A stretch of 64,000 nucleotides of DNA from Lolium rigidum (lineage: Eukaryota > Streptophyta > Magnoliopsida > Poales > Poaceae), in the NCBI RefSeq assembly GCF_022539505.1, contig NC_061512.1, forward strand, positions 150,147,962 through 150,211,961. Direction: 5' to 3'. How positions within the stretch are numbered: position 1 is the first letter of the stretch; each line of letters opens with the position of its first letter. The notes under the pieces are model-generated. The model searched no databases, was not told where the DNA came from, and saw only the letters and a list, made by a program, of their open reading frames with translations. Positions 45,550 through 56,153 of the stretch are shown here, one piece after another. The position numbers were made by a program, and so were the translations under genes.

Positions 45550-46316
45550 GGGCATCTCCATCGACCCGACGCTTTGTGTCTATTTGTGTTTGGGCGGATA
45601 AAAAATAGATCTGCACCCTCTCCCAATGATCTGACGCAAACTGATCGGCCTTTCTGTGGGGATGCAAATCCGACTCAAAATTGTGCCACGTGTCCGTGCC
45701 CTGTCACCACGGACTCGCCTGGCAGCGCCCGCAAGGCCGCATCGCTTGGGCCGCATCGTTTCGGCCTCTTCGTGAGCGGAAGTGGCGGAGTAGGCGACGA
45801 GGCTAGGCATCCTCACATCGGAGCTGCCCCGGTACGTGGTCAACCTCACGTCGTCAGGATGTCGGAGGAAGACACCTTCAATCTGGCGTTGCAGGCCTTG
45901 GTGCCGCCTCCTCCGCCGTCTCCCTCACGTACCCGTGGGCAGCATCGGTATTTGCTCCGCCGCCTCCACCGCACCACCTTCCGCACAACATTTTCTCCGT
46001 CGGTCCCCGATTGTCTATGGGTAATCCCAGAGCTCGTCAACCTGATCCAAGTGCCTAGGGACGACGAGACGCATGGTAGGGTTAGGGTTTTAGGAGGCCA
46101 TGGCCTTTTTTTATTTTCATGTTTTTCACACTATTTAAATTGGTTTATCAATGAAAATAAAATTGAGAAAACAAATGTGTCGAGCCGCTGTGAGCACCGC
46201 CCACCGACGCAAACGGATAACATGTCTTTTTCAGCCGATTTCGCGACTTCGACTCGACATAACTAGACGCGCGATCACTTTTAGCGTTTGTTTTGCGTGA
46301 GCTGCTGGAGATGCAC
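45550..46316. mobile_element. PIF/Harbinger-like non-autonomous element
   Basis: The ends GGGCATCTCCATCG and GTGCATCTCCAGCAGC (from the right) are inverted, and TAA stands at both flanks (45547-45549 and 46317-46319). A forward ORF of 230 codons spans most of it but shows no domain and is probably chance. Confidence 0.78.
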
Positions 46317-46534
46317 TAACCCTGAACAAGAAGGCTACTTGAGAAATCTAAGCATTTTCCTCTTTTCAAGGAAGAATCTGGTGTGTACATACTCTCAGCC
46401 TATATTCTTGTTCGGCTGTATTCTCGCAGTTTTGGAATTATACTATCCAGTGCACCTAGTTGGTGTATCCCTCCAAATTAGAGATCCCTCGATGACTTCA
46501 CGCCCATCATATGCCCTATATGCCGCTTACTTTT

Positions 46535-46833
46535 TTTTTTTTTGTTGAGAAACACAGTACAAACGCAGGCGCTCACATACACGCGCATACACTCACCCCT
46601 ATGAACGCACACACGCACACCCTACCCCTATGAGCACCTCCGCAAGACTGAGCCGGCAGATTGATCTTGAAATTGACGAAGTCACCACAGGCGCCTCGTC
46701 GTCGACGGGAACGTCGCCTCCCACCGAAAGAATATTCCGCCTTTATGAGACACACGGATGTCAAACCTGGGTTTGAACTGCAGTGGGTCAGAGTACAACC
46801 ACCCTCCTAACCACCCAACCTCAGGTTGGTTCT
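46535..46833 (-). mobile_element. Au-type SINE, complete
   Basis: On the reverse strand the head GAACCAACCTGAGG and box A-like TTGGGTGGTTAGG are followed by box B-like AGTTCAAACCC. The body contains CGACGACGAGGCGCCTG, and a (GTGTGC)-rich end and a poly-A tail follow. The 19-bp duplication CTATATGCCGCTTACTTTT flanks it at 46516-46534 and 46834-46852. The family name is from memory. Confidence 0.92.
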
Positions 46834-47177
46834 CTATATGCCGCTTACTTTTATTCCAGCCGTGTCTTCATCCTCGAGCAGTTGCACCGGATGAATAGAA
46901 AAGGATTGGGAGCACCAACTACAGCATTGACACAAGGAGGGATCCAGCAACCGCGTCTATTGAAAACGATATTCTTGTTGTACGTTTCCGATTGACACGA
47001 GGTATTCTATATAGCATGTAGTAATAAACCATCACTTGATTTGTTGGGTCAAAACACAAATAATTTATTTTTACATTTTCCTTTAGAAACACCTACCAGT
47101 TTTTGTTTTACATACACTGTTTTGCAATGCAATGAACAGATTGTGCGGAAACAAACAATCAAGTTTTCCAATAGAGC

Positions 47178-48184
47178 CCTGGCACTTAGATCAATTATGG
47201 AGCATTCGGCTGATCAGTCAGACTGTTGGACAATAACTAGTGGCGAAGGATGAAAAAAAATTAAGGTCGGACGAACTTTATTACATAAAAAAGGTGACGC
47301 AAAAAAATAAAATGGTCTTGACACAATAATATTTAATATGATGTTAAGCATAGTCAATGGTACTCCGGAACGGAAGTCCGAATGCCGGCTTGGCCTGAGC
47401 GTTGGCCGCCGCTCCGTACTCTGCAGTAGGCAGCAGCAGTCCTCGAGCAGAATAGCAGCGCAGCGCCCGGTGGCCGGGGCGCCGTTTTCGGTGGAAAAAG
47501 AGTTTCCGACGGTGTCGACGCGTGGCGAAGAGGAGGTCCGATCGGCGAGGAGAGATCAGGGACTAGTCTACGATGTACGATCGCGGAGAACGGCAGGAAA
47601 CGGAACCAGCGATCGTGGCTTTCACAGCCTTGTTCGCTCGCCCAGTCGTGGCTCCCCCGTGAGCGGCCCATCAGGCCCAGTTCGGCCGAGGCAATCGGAA
47701 ACCAGCCCAGTTAATGGATTTCTCTTCGTTTATTTTCAGGAACGAGCTGAAACTGCTGTACCTCGAATATACACTGTCAAATGCCTATATATATGTAGTT
47801 TTTTGCTAAAAACCAAGGTAGGGCGGCCGCGCTACCTTGCTCTACTGGGAGCTCCGCCCCTGACAATAACCACAGAAATTAAGGAGCTGCTGAAGTTGAT
47901 GAACCAGGTGCGGGTGGAGAAAATATCAAGGAATGGAAACGGGGTGGCACACAGCCTAGGGCAATTAGGTGGGCGTGAGTTAAACGGGTGTTTACGCGAT
48001 TCAGCGCGTCCCTGCGTGTTGGCACTGATGGAAAAAGATTGTACTCTGTAACCATTCTCTGTGCTGTTTGCGGGCAAGTTTTCAGACACACTCTTTTCCT
48101 TCCCGGACACCGAAGGGCACTGGAAGGTTTTTAATGAGGCGGGCTTGCTTTGCTTAATATAGTGTGGTTTACATTTCGAAAAAA
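47178..48184 (+). mobile_element. 5'-truncated LINE with RNase H remnant
   Basis: The 17-bp sequence AAGTTTTCCAATAGAGC stands at 47161-47177 and again at 48185-48201, after an A tail. The element is only about 370 bp once the nested hAT is removed. It encodes the end of an RNase H-like domain (RVT_3 type) with VEKISRNGNGVAHSLGQLG, stopping at 48051, then a short 3' UTR. Severe 5' truncation is typical for LINEs. Confidence 0.9.
47238..47862. mobile_element. hAT-like non-autonomous element in the LINE
   Basis: The ends TAGTGGCGAAGG and, from the right, CAGGGGCGGAGC are imperfect inverted repeats. The 8-bp duplication ACAATAAC lies at 47230-47237 and 47863-47870. Removing the insertion and one duplication copy restores a continuous LINE reading frame. 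The GC-rich interior has no transposase. Confidence 0.85.
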
Positions 48185-48445
48185 AAGTTTTCCAATAGAG
48201 CTATGAAGTTTTTCCATAGTCTTTCAATTAAAAAATGTCAAACAATTTTTAAATACAAGGAACTATTTCCCCCACTATATGGTCACCTGCATTTAATAAC
48301 CAAAATGGCTTGCTCGTAAAAGCAAATTTCTACTATAGACAGTACGATAGAATGGATGGCAAATTTTAACTACCACAGCACGCGTACAGTAATAGAAGAA
48401 CTGTAGAGGAGCCGAGTCCAGCGAGTACTTCGAAGCAGTATAGTA

Positions 48446-48519
48446 CTCCCTCCGATTATATTAGTTATCGCTAGTATGGATAGATCTATATTAGAGATAA
48501 TAATATGGACTGGAGGTAG
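48446..48519. mobile_element. Short Stowaway MITE
   Basis: The 74-bp element CTCCCTCCGATTATATTAG ... GGACTGGAGGTAG is flanked by TA on both sides. Confidence 0.78.
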
Positions 48520-48566
48520 TATTTTTTAAGTCAATGGAGCAAGACTATGCAGTACCGTGTGATACC

Positions 48567-48700
48567 TTGCCTTTTTTTTTTTTTTTGAAAGGTGACCCCT
48601 CACCTCACGGACCGCATACAATGGAGTTTGGGTCCTTGGTCCCTTCGGTACATGAGCATGTGTTATGACGAGGCCTCGAACCTTCGATATAGAGGTAAAG
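48567..48700 (-). mobile_element. Possible small SINE
   Basis: A long T run at about 48571-48586 reads as a poly-A tail on the reverse strand. Upstream of it is GGTTCGAGGCC, a match to the polymerase III B box. No target duplication was found and the family is not recognised. Confidence 0.4.
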
Positions 48701-48751
48701 GCAATAACGTACACATATGTATACTGTCAACGGTATAGTATGTTGAGCATA

Positions 48752-49147
48752 CACTACTAGAAAAAGCCTTACCACCGGGGCACCTATTTCTTAGACTACT
48801 CATAGTGGGAGTAACATAGCTAGTAACATCACACACCCCAATGCATTTTGGTGACATGGCATGATAATAAATGAAGAAAGAGAGTGAGGTGGTAACTAGC
48901 TACTATGTTACCATAACATCACACTTCTCAATACAAGTTGAGTCTACAATTTAATAAATATAACATGCATGATACCATATATAAGTAAGTATCCACTATG
49001 GAGGTAGTAACATAGGGTAGTAACATGCACCATGTTACTATTCTATGTTACTCCCCACTATGACTAGTCTTATCCCGGCGCACCAACATCCGTTGCTGGG
49101 AATTTGCCAGCGCGCCAGCTTGTGGGCCAACGATTTTCCTAGTAGTG
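48752..49147. mobile_element. Miniature CACTA element
   Basis: The ends CACTACTAGAAAAAGCC and CGATTTTCCTAGTAGTG are inverted. Flanks ATA and GTA differ at one base of the expected 3-bp duplication. Without the nested MITE it is only about 117 bp. Confidence 0.82.
48794..49069. mobile_element. Tourist-like MITE nested in the miniature CACTA
   Basis: The inverted ends are GACTACTCATAGTGGGAGTA and GACTAGTCATAGTGGGGAGT, and TTA flanks both sides (48791-48793 and 49070-49072). A related partial copy lies at about 45340-45405. Confidence 0.9.
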
Positions 49148-49494
49148 GTATAATCGTTTATTTAGCGCTTAAAGTGGCCTTTGGTAAATGCCCTCGCAAA
49201 ATACATTGTGATATCATTTTTTAAATGCATCAGCGTGTGTGTCGAGGGCCTGGTCATCCCACACGGTAAAACAAAGTCGCCAGGATAGGAAGCCATACGA
49301 TGTTAATTAGGGCCATCCTAAAGTCCCCCTTCAGTTTCATGCTATCCTATCTAATTTATGGCATATGGTCAATTTTGTTAGCAATAAATCATAAACAAGA
49401 AAACTATAAGTAAGATTTTGGCTGGATCCGCTTGAATCTCTACATACTATACATGATTCTGAGGAAGTACTACAATCCATTGTCGTGAGAAGTA

Positions 49495-49708
49495 CTTCCT
49501 TCCATCCAGTTCATAGGGCATGCACGTATTCTTAGATTGTAAATTTAATCATGATAAGAAATGTATATATGACAAAACATATATCATTAATTTTTTTTAG
49601 ATGTTTTACTTTTAATAATATAATTTGTATGTTGTAAAATTGATATTATGTTGGCCAAATTAAAAACCTAAGAATACACGCAAGCCCTACGAGTTGGGAT
49701 GAAGGTAG
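49495..49708. mobile_element. Stowaway-type MITE
   Basis: The imperfect ends CTTCCTTCCATCCAGTTCAT and CTACCTTCATCCCAACTCGT are flanked by TA at 49493-49494 and 49709-49710. The interior is AT-rich, 214 bp in total. Confidence 0.82.
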
Positions 49709-49710
49709 TA

Positions 49711-51975
49711 CAAATCTCGCATGGGTGCTAGCTAATGTGCATTTATTCACCACACATTGATTTATGATTCGTGTATATGGCCAACCTAATCTCTTCCATT
49801 ATTTTTACTCTATTTCTTTATATCATATTAGTTTTACCTTCTGTCAAGTTTTTCGATAACAATCATCCCCTCATCTCACCCACACATGCTTTCTCATCAA
49901 ATTTCATAGTTTGATCATAATTTATCTTTTAGACCAAATATCTGATTTATGTTCTGATTGCAATTTTTCTTTCAGTTGACGAGGACTTTGAAACAAGAAC
50001 ATTTTTTGAATCTGTTCTAACTAGTTTTAAAAAGTTGAAATTTGAAACATGATGGTCGTCTATGAAACTTACCGAAACTTCATGTATGCTTGCAAATAAA
50101 AAAATTATTTACCTGTTGTCTGCCGGTACAACACACATGTCCGATGAACCTAGTTGATTTTCAACTATTGTTAAAGTATTGGTCTTGTTTCAAGGTCTCT
50201 TCGCTAAAAAACCAAATATTTAAACAAAATATTAATTAGACTGATTGTTTAAAAACTACAGATGTCTCAAGTTTCGGAAGTAGATCCTCTAAATCTAGAA
50301 CCAAGATCGAAGAAAAGTAACAACTATGCAAAAAAAAAAAAGTAGAAGTAGAGAGAAAGGAGTACCACGCACACCATATAGAATGCATGCTACTCTGCAA
50401 AAAAGAATGCATGGTAGAATTGCTGGACTCCCATTGCCACGTCATATATTGTCAGCCCCTAGAACTAACGTGTATAATAACTATCCGCGAAGATGCACTA
50501 GTTTATTAATATATGGCCTATATGACACTTTCCCAAAATGCCTAGAATCATGTGGTGCAGTTGGCTCTTAATCCATGTGGACCTGATTGCCTTTTTTTGC
50601 TTAAGAATGCGTCCACGCACAGCCACCACTCGTCTCCCATTCAGGTACGCGCACGCGCCCACTGTAGATAGCTTGTCTGTTTGCAGCCGCACTCCGTCCG
50701 TCCGCGGCTGCGGTTCATGTACCATCCGACCGTGTCCCCTAACCCTTTCTTTGTGATGAAACGGTATGCTTCCTCTCCACTCACTCACTGAAAGCGAACT
50801 ACCCCAGTCGCCAAGAAGTCATTCAATCATCGTTTTGCTCGGCGCAGCCACCATTCGTCCTAGAAATTGCTTGAGACACACGATGTGCAGCAGCAGCTGG
50901 TAAATTAAGCAGGGTTTGCGGATGCATGCCAGTCCAAAATTAAAGACCCCTTCAAGGCTTGCTCGGTTGGATACGATCCTCTAGTCGATTTATTACAGTG
51001 TAGATTCACGACAATAGCGTGGTCAAATATGAGGACTTGCCTCGGCTTACATGACATCATCCCTTCCCGTTGACACATTGCTCCTTCGGTCAAGGAGTAG
51101 TTGGTGGACCGGTGGAGGTGATTCATAGAACAAGTCAAGCAACAAAAGCCCTTACCTCTTTGGTGATGCCATCTTCCGGGAAATTCGGAATGAGAGGGTT
51201 TTTCGGAACCAATATTCTACGACTACAACAGCTGGCCAAGTCGTAGGAAAAAAGTCGCACACTTTGCCAACGAGGCTAGATGGCCAGTCCAACGCATGGT
51301 ACACATGCAGTATATATTGTGTGGGGAATAAACTAACATTCGCAGAATGCAACATCCAAATTCTAAACACACTTTTCCTTCGGGTGCAAAAAGATGCAGT
51401 CTAGCATACTTTTTAAGAACGCAAAACATAGGATTTGCTAAATTAATTTCACAGAGAAAAATAAAATAAGTAGGCAGAAAAAAAAAGAACAATAGTTTCA
51501 TGTTCACACTGAGAATTTAGAGAGTAAATTAATTAGGAGACAACAAGTGAAATTAAGATCCTATTATAGAGTACTTAAGCATAAGCCTGATTATAGAACG
51601 ATAAATACGGATAAAATAATTGTGAATATGATAAAACATTTCAAACTTATCAGAACGTGTTGTACAGAAGTCGCGAAAATAGTATTTGAAAGTTTCAATA
51701 AATGCTGAAAAAAGTTTGGATGTGCTAACGATGTATATACCGTAAGTGTGCAAAATATCAATTTGAAATAGTTTGTATGCTAAGCTACACACAAAAAATC
51801 ATATATAATTTCGCATTGACCACATTCAGGGCTCTTTTGTCAAAACTAAAATTTGTTCCAAGTCATGCTTTTCGTATTTCAAAGATACTTTATATGTAAC
51901 GCATAATTATATCTAGGAAATGATGATCAAAGGGTCGTAGTTAAGACCTAGCTTAGCGGCACCTACTTAAAACAA
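49711..51975. other. Unassigned AT-rich interval
   Basis: I see no gene or element with clear ends in these 2.3 kb. ORFs are below 100 codons and show no domains. A more GC-rich patch with pyrimidine runs lies at about 50590-50850. It could be old, worn transposon DNA or nongenic host sequence. Confidence 0.5.
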
Positions 51976-52435
51976 CCAACTTAGGGCACGTTCAATGCGA
52001 GACGCTTGCATAGATGCTTGAGAAAAAAAGCGACCAGTCAATTAATCTCGGCGTTCACGCAAGAGCCCAGGGGTCCAACGCTTGGAAGGAAATCATATAC
52101 GACCTGGGTCGTACCATCCCGTCGCTGGACCAACTCGTCCGTTTGACACGTAGCGGAACAAATCTTAAAGCTTCTGGCCCCTCAATCACTTGTCAGTTAT
52201 CCCTAATCCAATCCCTAATTCAACGAGGACCAAACCATCCACGAACCATTCGTCTACCTTGCGATTCATCTTCTGCCCCTTTTCTTCTTACGACGGCGCA
52301 TCAATATGGCGAACGACCTGGAAGGAGACGACGTCATGGCGGACGGCCATGGAACGGACATGGCAGCCGGTCCGCCGGAACACTCTCTGCGCACAGCTCC
52401 TCCACGGCGTCGGGAAGGAGGTGCACTGCAGGGCG
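51976..52435 (+). other. Possible gene start or element end cut by Tat2
   Basis: From about 51978 the sequence GGGCACGTTCAATGCGAGAC looks like a DNA-transposon terminus. At 52305 an ATG opens a frame starting MANDLEGDDVMADGHGTD that runs into the Tat2 LTR. Another frame has LCAQLLHGVGKEVHC. Neither can be assigned. Confidence 0.3.
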
Positions 52436-52600
52436 TGACAAGGTATTAACTTGTCAATGCCTATGGATTATAGGCTAGAGTTTAGTTAGAAGTAGAGGGC
52501 AAGTAGATCTCGAAGGTTTCAGCCGAAAAGTACTCGACGATTATGAAAACTAGGGTTCGTGAACAATGATTCGATGATCTTTTCGTCCCTCGACTCCCCC

Positions 52601-52608
52601 TTTATATA
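52601..52608 (-). promoter_or_regulatory. TATA box of Tat2 LTR
   Basis: The reverse strand reads TATATAAA within CTCCTATATAAAGGGGGAGT. Its orientation agrees with the pol gene. Confidence 0.7.
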
Positions 52609-52723
52609 GGAGGCGGAGCCGAGGGTTTCGTTTTGTACAAGTTACAGAGTCCGGGACGGTTTCTAACTCATCCCGCCAGATTACAAATAGCACTTCCTAT
52701 TACAACTCTAACTTTTCTTAATA

Positions 52724-54687
52724 CTAGAGGATACCCCGCGCGTTGCTGCGGAAATTAAGTACTACTTGGAATATATTATATTTTGACTACCCATGAGATA
52801 TTTCAATAAGGATTGGAGTTATTATTTTTAGTTCACACTGCATGATAATACCCATCTAGCCGCCACAAAATGCAGGAACATCCAATAATTATCGTATAAT
52901 GTTCTAACATGATTTATTAGTAGAAAGCGGAATCACAATGCTAAGTGCATGTGTTCAAAACTTTTGCTTGAGAAACCATTACTCATGTAGTAGCATAAAT
53001 TAGTGTACTAAGGAAGATACAGGTTTAGAAGGCATAATATATGGCATAAGCTAACACAATTTATTAATGTGAACACCAGAAGTCCAGAAGCGATAAACTA
53101 TATAGCTCCCTATTTACGTCCTTTACAGAACACTTACCTATATCCTGCTATTTTTTTTTTCCTGCGAAAATATCCTGCTATATATGACTGCACTGGACAA
53201 CTCACCGTGAATATAAAAATCCATGTATTTAGAAGGCATAATATATGAGATAAGCACTCTATTTATAAATGTGAGCATCAAAACCGCTCAGCTATATAGC
53301 TCCCTATTGTGTCTTCTTTCCAGAATACATACCTACCATAAACCGTTCGTTCCCTTGCTAAAAAGAATTAAGCTGAAACGAATTTGCCTGCTCACCCGGA
53401 CATGAACTTTGTAGAAATATCCTGCTTCAAAGCAAATCTAAATCATACCAATGATTTTATATAGAAATATGTAGCTGAAGGAATTATTCAAGTATGTAGA
53501 CACCTTTTAGTTGTGGATATATCCGTATCTAGCACACTTACTTTTAGAGTGAGGGAGAATTTACAATATCTGAACACCTATTGGTACATTAGTGCACAAA
53601 AGGTAATGTTATATTGACAGAATATTTAAGATTGACTTGAAGCACTGCATCTCAAACTGAGGTATCCACAAAATGGTAACCAAGACAATAACATACCTCC
53701 TCAATTATTTGATCCTGCAAAAAGAAAGTTATTTTAAAGAGAACACTAATCAGGAACGTAATAGCCACTGGCTACCTTATAAAAAACAACACGGTTCAAT
53801 GCAAAGTTACCTGGCTTCATGCCTTCACCAATATTAGTAGCAAATCCAATCGTGCCTGAAAAGGTTCAGGCTGCTTGTGAGACAAATATCGTCAGGCTAA
53901 AAAGGGCAACATAGCAGCACTTAAAATTCATTGATTGAGCAACGAACATCGAGAATTGGTATGAAATAATTGGATTTTAGAGCTCAACCCGTAGGCTTCT
54001 TCTCCTTTTTTCCAATAAGAGGTCAGTGGGTTCACAACATCTGACTGTATGCGGCCGAGGCTGCAAGCCAGAAACTTGATGGTCCACGTACATGTAATCC
54101 CAATGATCAGAGATAGGGAGACTGGCATCTGCAGGAGAGCGACATCTGCAGCAACACGCGCCGGGAGGGGCTCCGCGGTATTGTAGACCATTTTGCAAGT
54201 GAAGCAGCATGGTGGAGGAGAAGGCAGTCGCCTAATCGGGAGTGGAGATTGGGAATCAGTCGAGGAGATGAAGGGAGATTGAGCAGTGGTTGTATCACAT
54301 ACCTTATATGAGATTGAGGGGTAGAAGAATTCGAAGAGAGCATGGGACAGCGGGTAGAGGATTGGACGGGGCTATTAACTATCCAGTTTTACATCAATGG
54401 GTGGGACTGTTTGAAGTTCCTTAACAATCTGGCACCGTGGCATGGGAGTACTCATCCATGCATTAATATATTGCGTGAGTGGAGAAGATAAAAGGAAAAG
54501 AGAAGTGCAGGAGACCAGGGTCCATAAAGAAGATGAGCTCACGATGGAAGAAACTGTTAGGCTACTCGGGCAAGTATATGTGGATGGATAACTAATGTGG
54601 ATCAATTAGAGGCTTGCTGATGTGGCATGCTTGCATGTTGAGAGAAATCCCTTAGTGGGTTGCTCCTATTTAGATATTAATTATAGA
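52724..54687 (-). mobile_element. Helitron D (non-autonomous) with exon-like fragments
   Basis: The reverse strand starts TCTATAATTAATATCTAAAT at 54687 and ends CTCTAG at 52724, preceded by the hairpin-forming CCGCAGCAACGCGCGG. It lies between A (52723) and T (54688). Exon-like pieces with splice borders occur, for example about 53812-53856 on the reverse strand (TTTTCAG, then a 45-nt frame starting GTIGFATNIGEGMKP, then GTAAC) and a short one near 53695-53715. The source gene is unknown. No Rep/helicase is present. Confidence 0.82.
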
Positions 54688-54784
54688 TATCTTGGGCTCC
54701 CGAATCTTCTTATTCTTCGAGTATTGGGCCTTCAATAAACCCCGGGTACTATCTTCGGCAGGCCCATTAGGGATGCCTATGTCA

Positions 54785-54796
54785 GTAGCCCCCGAG
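54785..54796 (-). other. Polypurine tract of Tat2
   Basis: The reverse strand has CTCGGGGGCTAC directly before the LTR. Copies of the same 12-mer stand at about 55431, 55572 and 55662, and a near match near 60220. Confidence 0.75.
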
Positions 54797-55394
54797 ATTT
54801 TGCTTGAATCGTAGAGTCGTGGAAAATCTCCATCGTTTATTTTTATTCGACAACTTAGACTTTTCTATATTTCTTCATATAAATTTCTATATTGTACAGG
54901 GATAATGGTAGTTGGGGCTAGTTCATCTGACGGATCAGGTACTAGTTAACTGCTCTAGTGGCAATCCGCAAAAACCTACTTCAAGATCACGTCCCCGGAC
55001 AAGATCTCGGGATACCGGTGCAAACTTCGACGAGTGCCGCTTAAGGTCTTACCATTCCGTCGAGTCCCGACCAAATTTATCGAGTACCTAATGCGTCCGT
55101 TAGGATTTTTCTTCGTATCTGTTGATACGGATAAAAGTAGCAGAGCGCAGTCTTCGGCGATGCCACGCCCAACAGAACGGATCTAGGGTCTTACCTTCGC
55201 AAATTTGCGGCATTCAGAAATTGATCGCAACTTTGGTGTTATGAGAATATATTGTCGAGTGCTTTTCCGGCTGTTGGAATGACACATTTTATCGAGTCAA
55301 ATATGACATATTGCTCTCCCGATGGGAGTATATGTAGAGTTAATTATAACTCGAAATATACTCTCTTGATTTTCTTATCTTTTTTCTTTTTTAA

Positions 55395-55690
55395 TTTCAT
55401 CGGGCACGCGAACAGCGTTACCGATGGGAGTAGCCCCCGAGGCTACAGCCAAGAGCTTGTGCTTGGTTGTAGGCTCAACATTTTAGTCCACCTTGTCGCT
55501 ATATTGTCATTATTTCCCGATATGATCTTCTTTTCATCTCTCGGGTGCGCGAACAGCGCTCCCGATGGGAGTAGCCCCCGAGGCTACAGCCAAGAACCTG
55601 TGCTTGGTTGTAGGCTCCCACAATTTCTATATTACCATACTCGAAATTTTACTTTTATCGAAGTAGCCCCCGAGCATTTGGGCAAAAACA
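55395..55690 (+). repeat. Tandem repeat of about 140 bp with polypurine-like cores
   Basis: Two units share GCGAACAGCG, GATGGGAGTAGCCCCCGAGG and TGTGCTTGGTTGTAGGCTC, with the second about 140 bp after the first. A shorter third unit follows around 55660. Each contains GTAGCCCCCGAG, the complement of the Tat2 polypurine tract. Confidence 0.85.
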
Positions 55691-56018
55691 TGTATTTGAC
55701 CAAAGGCTCCCGAAGTATTCAAATAACTTCTCCTGTCGCCAATCTTCTTTTATTTTTATTGTCGGCACGCTTCCCTTAGTCAAATTCACTTCATCTCTAT
55801 TAATAGTCAGGATTTTTCTGCCTTGTGGGTCCATTATTTCCACCGCGTTGACACGTCGTGCAAGTGGGGGACACACGTCCTCCGCTTTTCCTGGCGCACG
55901 TACGGTAACGCCTGTTCTATTCCATCTCAGTAAAAATACCTTTTTACCCTTTTATCTACAAGATCTTTTTTCACCACACGATTTCTTCATCCAACGGTGC
56001 ATTGCTTCGCCCGATTCC

Positions 56019-56026
56019 TATATAAA
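56019..56026 (+). promoter_or_regulatory. TATA box of the Tat2 antisense gene
   Basis: CCTATATAAACC on the forward strand lies about 130 bp before the ATG at 56154, a normal plant spacing for a core promoter plus leader. It drives away from the LTR, opposite to pol. No transcript evidence is available here. Confidence 0.6.
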
Positions 56027-56153
56027 CCTTTCTTCAACCTCGGTTCACTCCTTCGCTTGCGCCGCACATCTGTTCCCCTTTGCAAAAACTTCCTCTGTGC
56101 CCAACTCTCTTTGATCTTCCGCACGCACGAACATTGCTTTTCCAGTGCCGTTG

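Larger units (their letters stand above)
52436..54784 (-). repeat. 3' LTR of Tat2, split by Helitron D
   Basis: On the reverse strand the LTR begins TGACATAGGCATCCC at 54784 and ends ACCTTGTCA at 52436. Without the Helitron it is about 385 bp. A TATA box, CCTATATAAAGG, lies at 52599-52610 on the reverse strand. Its last 114 bp recur as the remnant at 43229-43342. Confidence 0.82.

Noticed and set aside
45574..46266. 230-codon ORF
   Set aside because: It lies wholly inside a non-autonomous Harbinger-like element, and its sequence has no recognisable domain.
47338..48051. 237-codon ORF as an RNase H-containing host gene
   Set aside because: It is a chance fusion of hAT interior with the LINE remnant, as the target duplications show.
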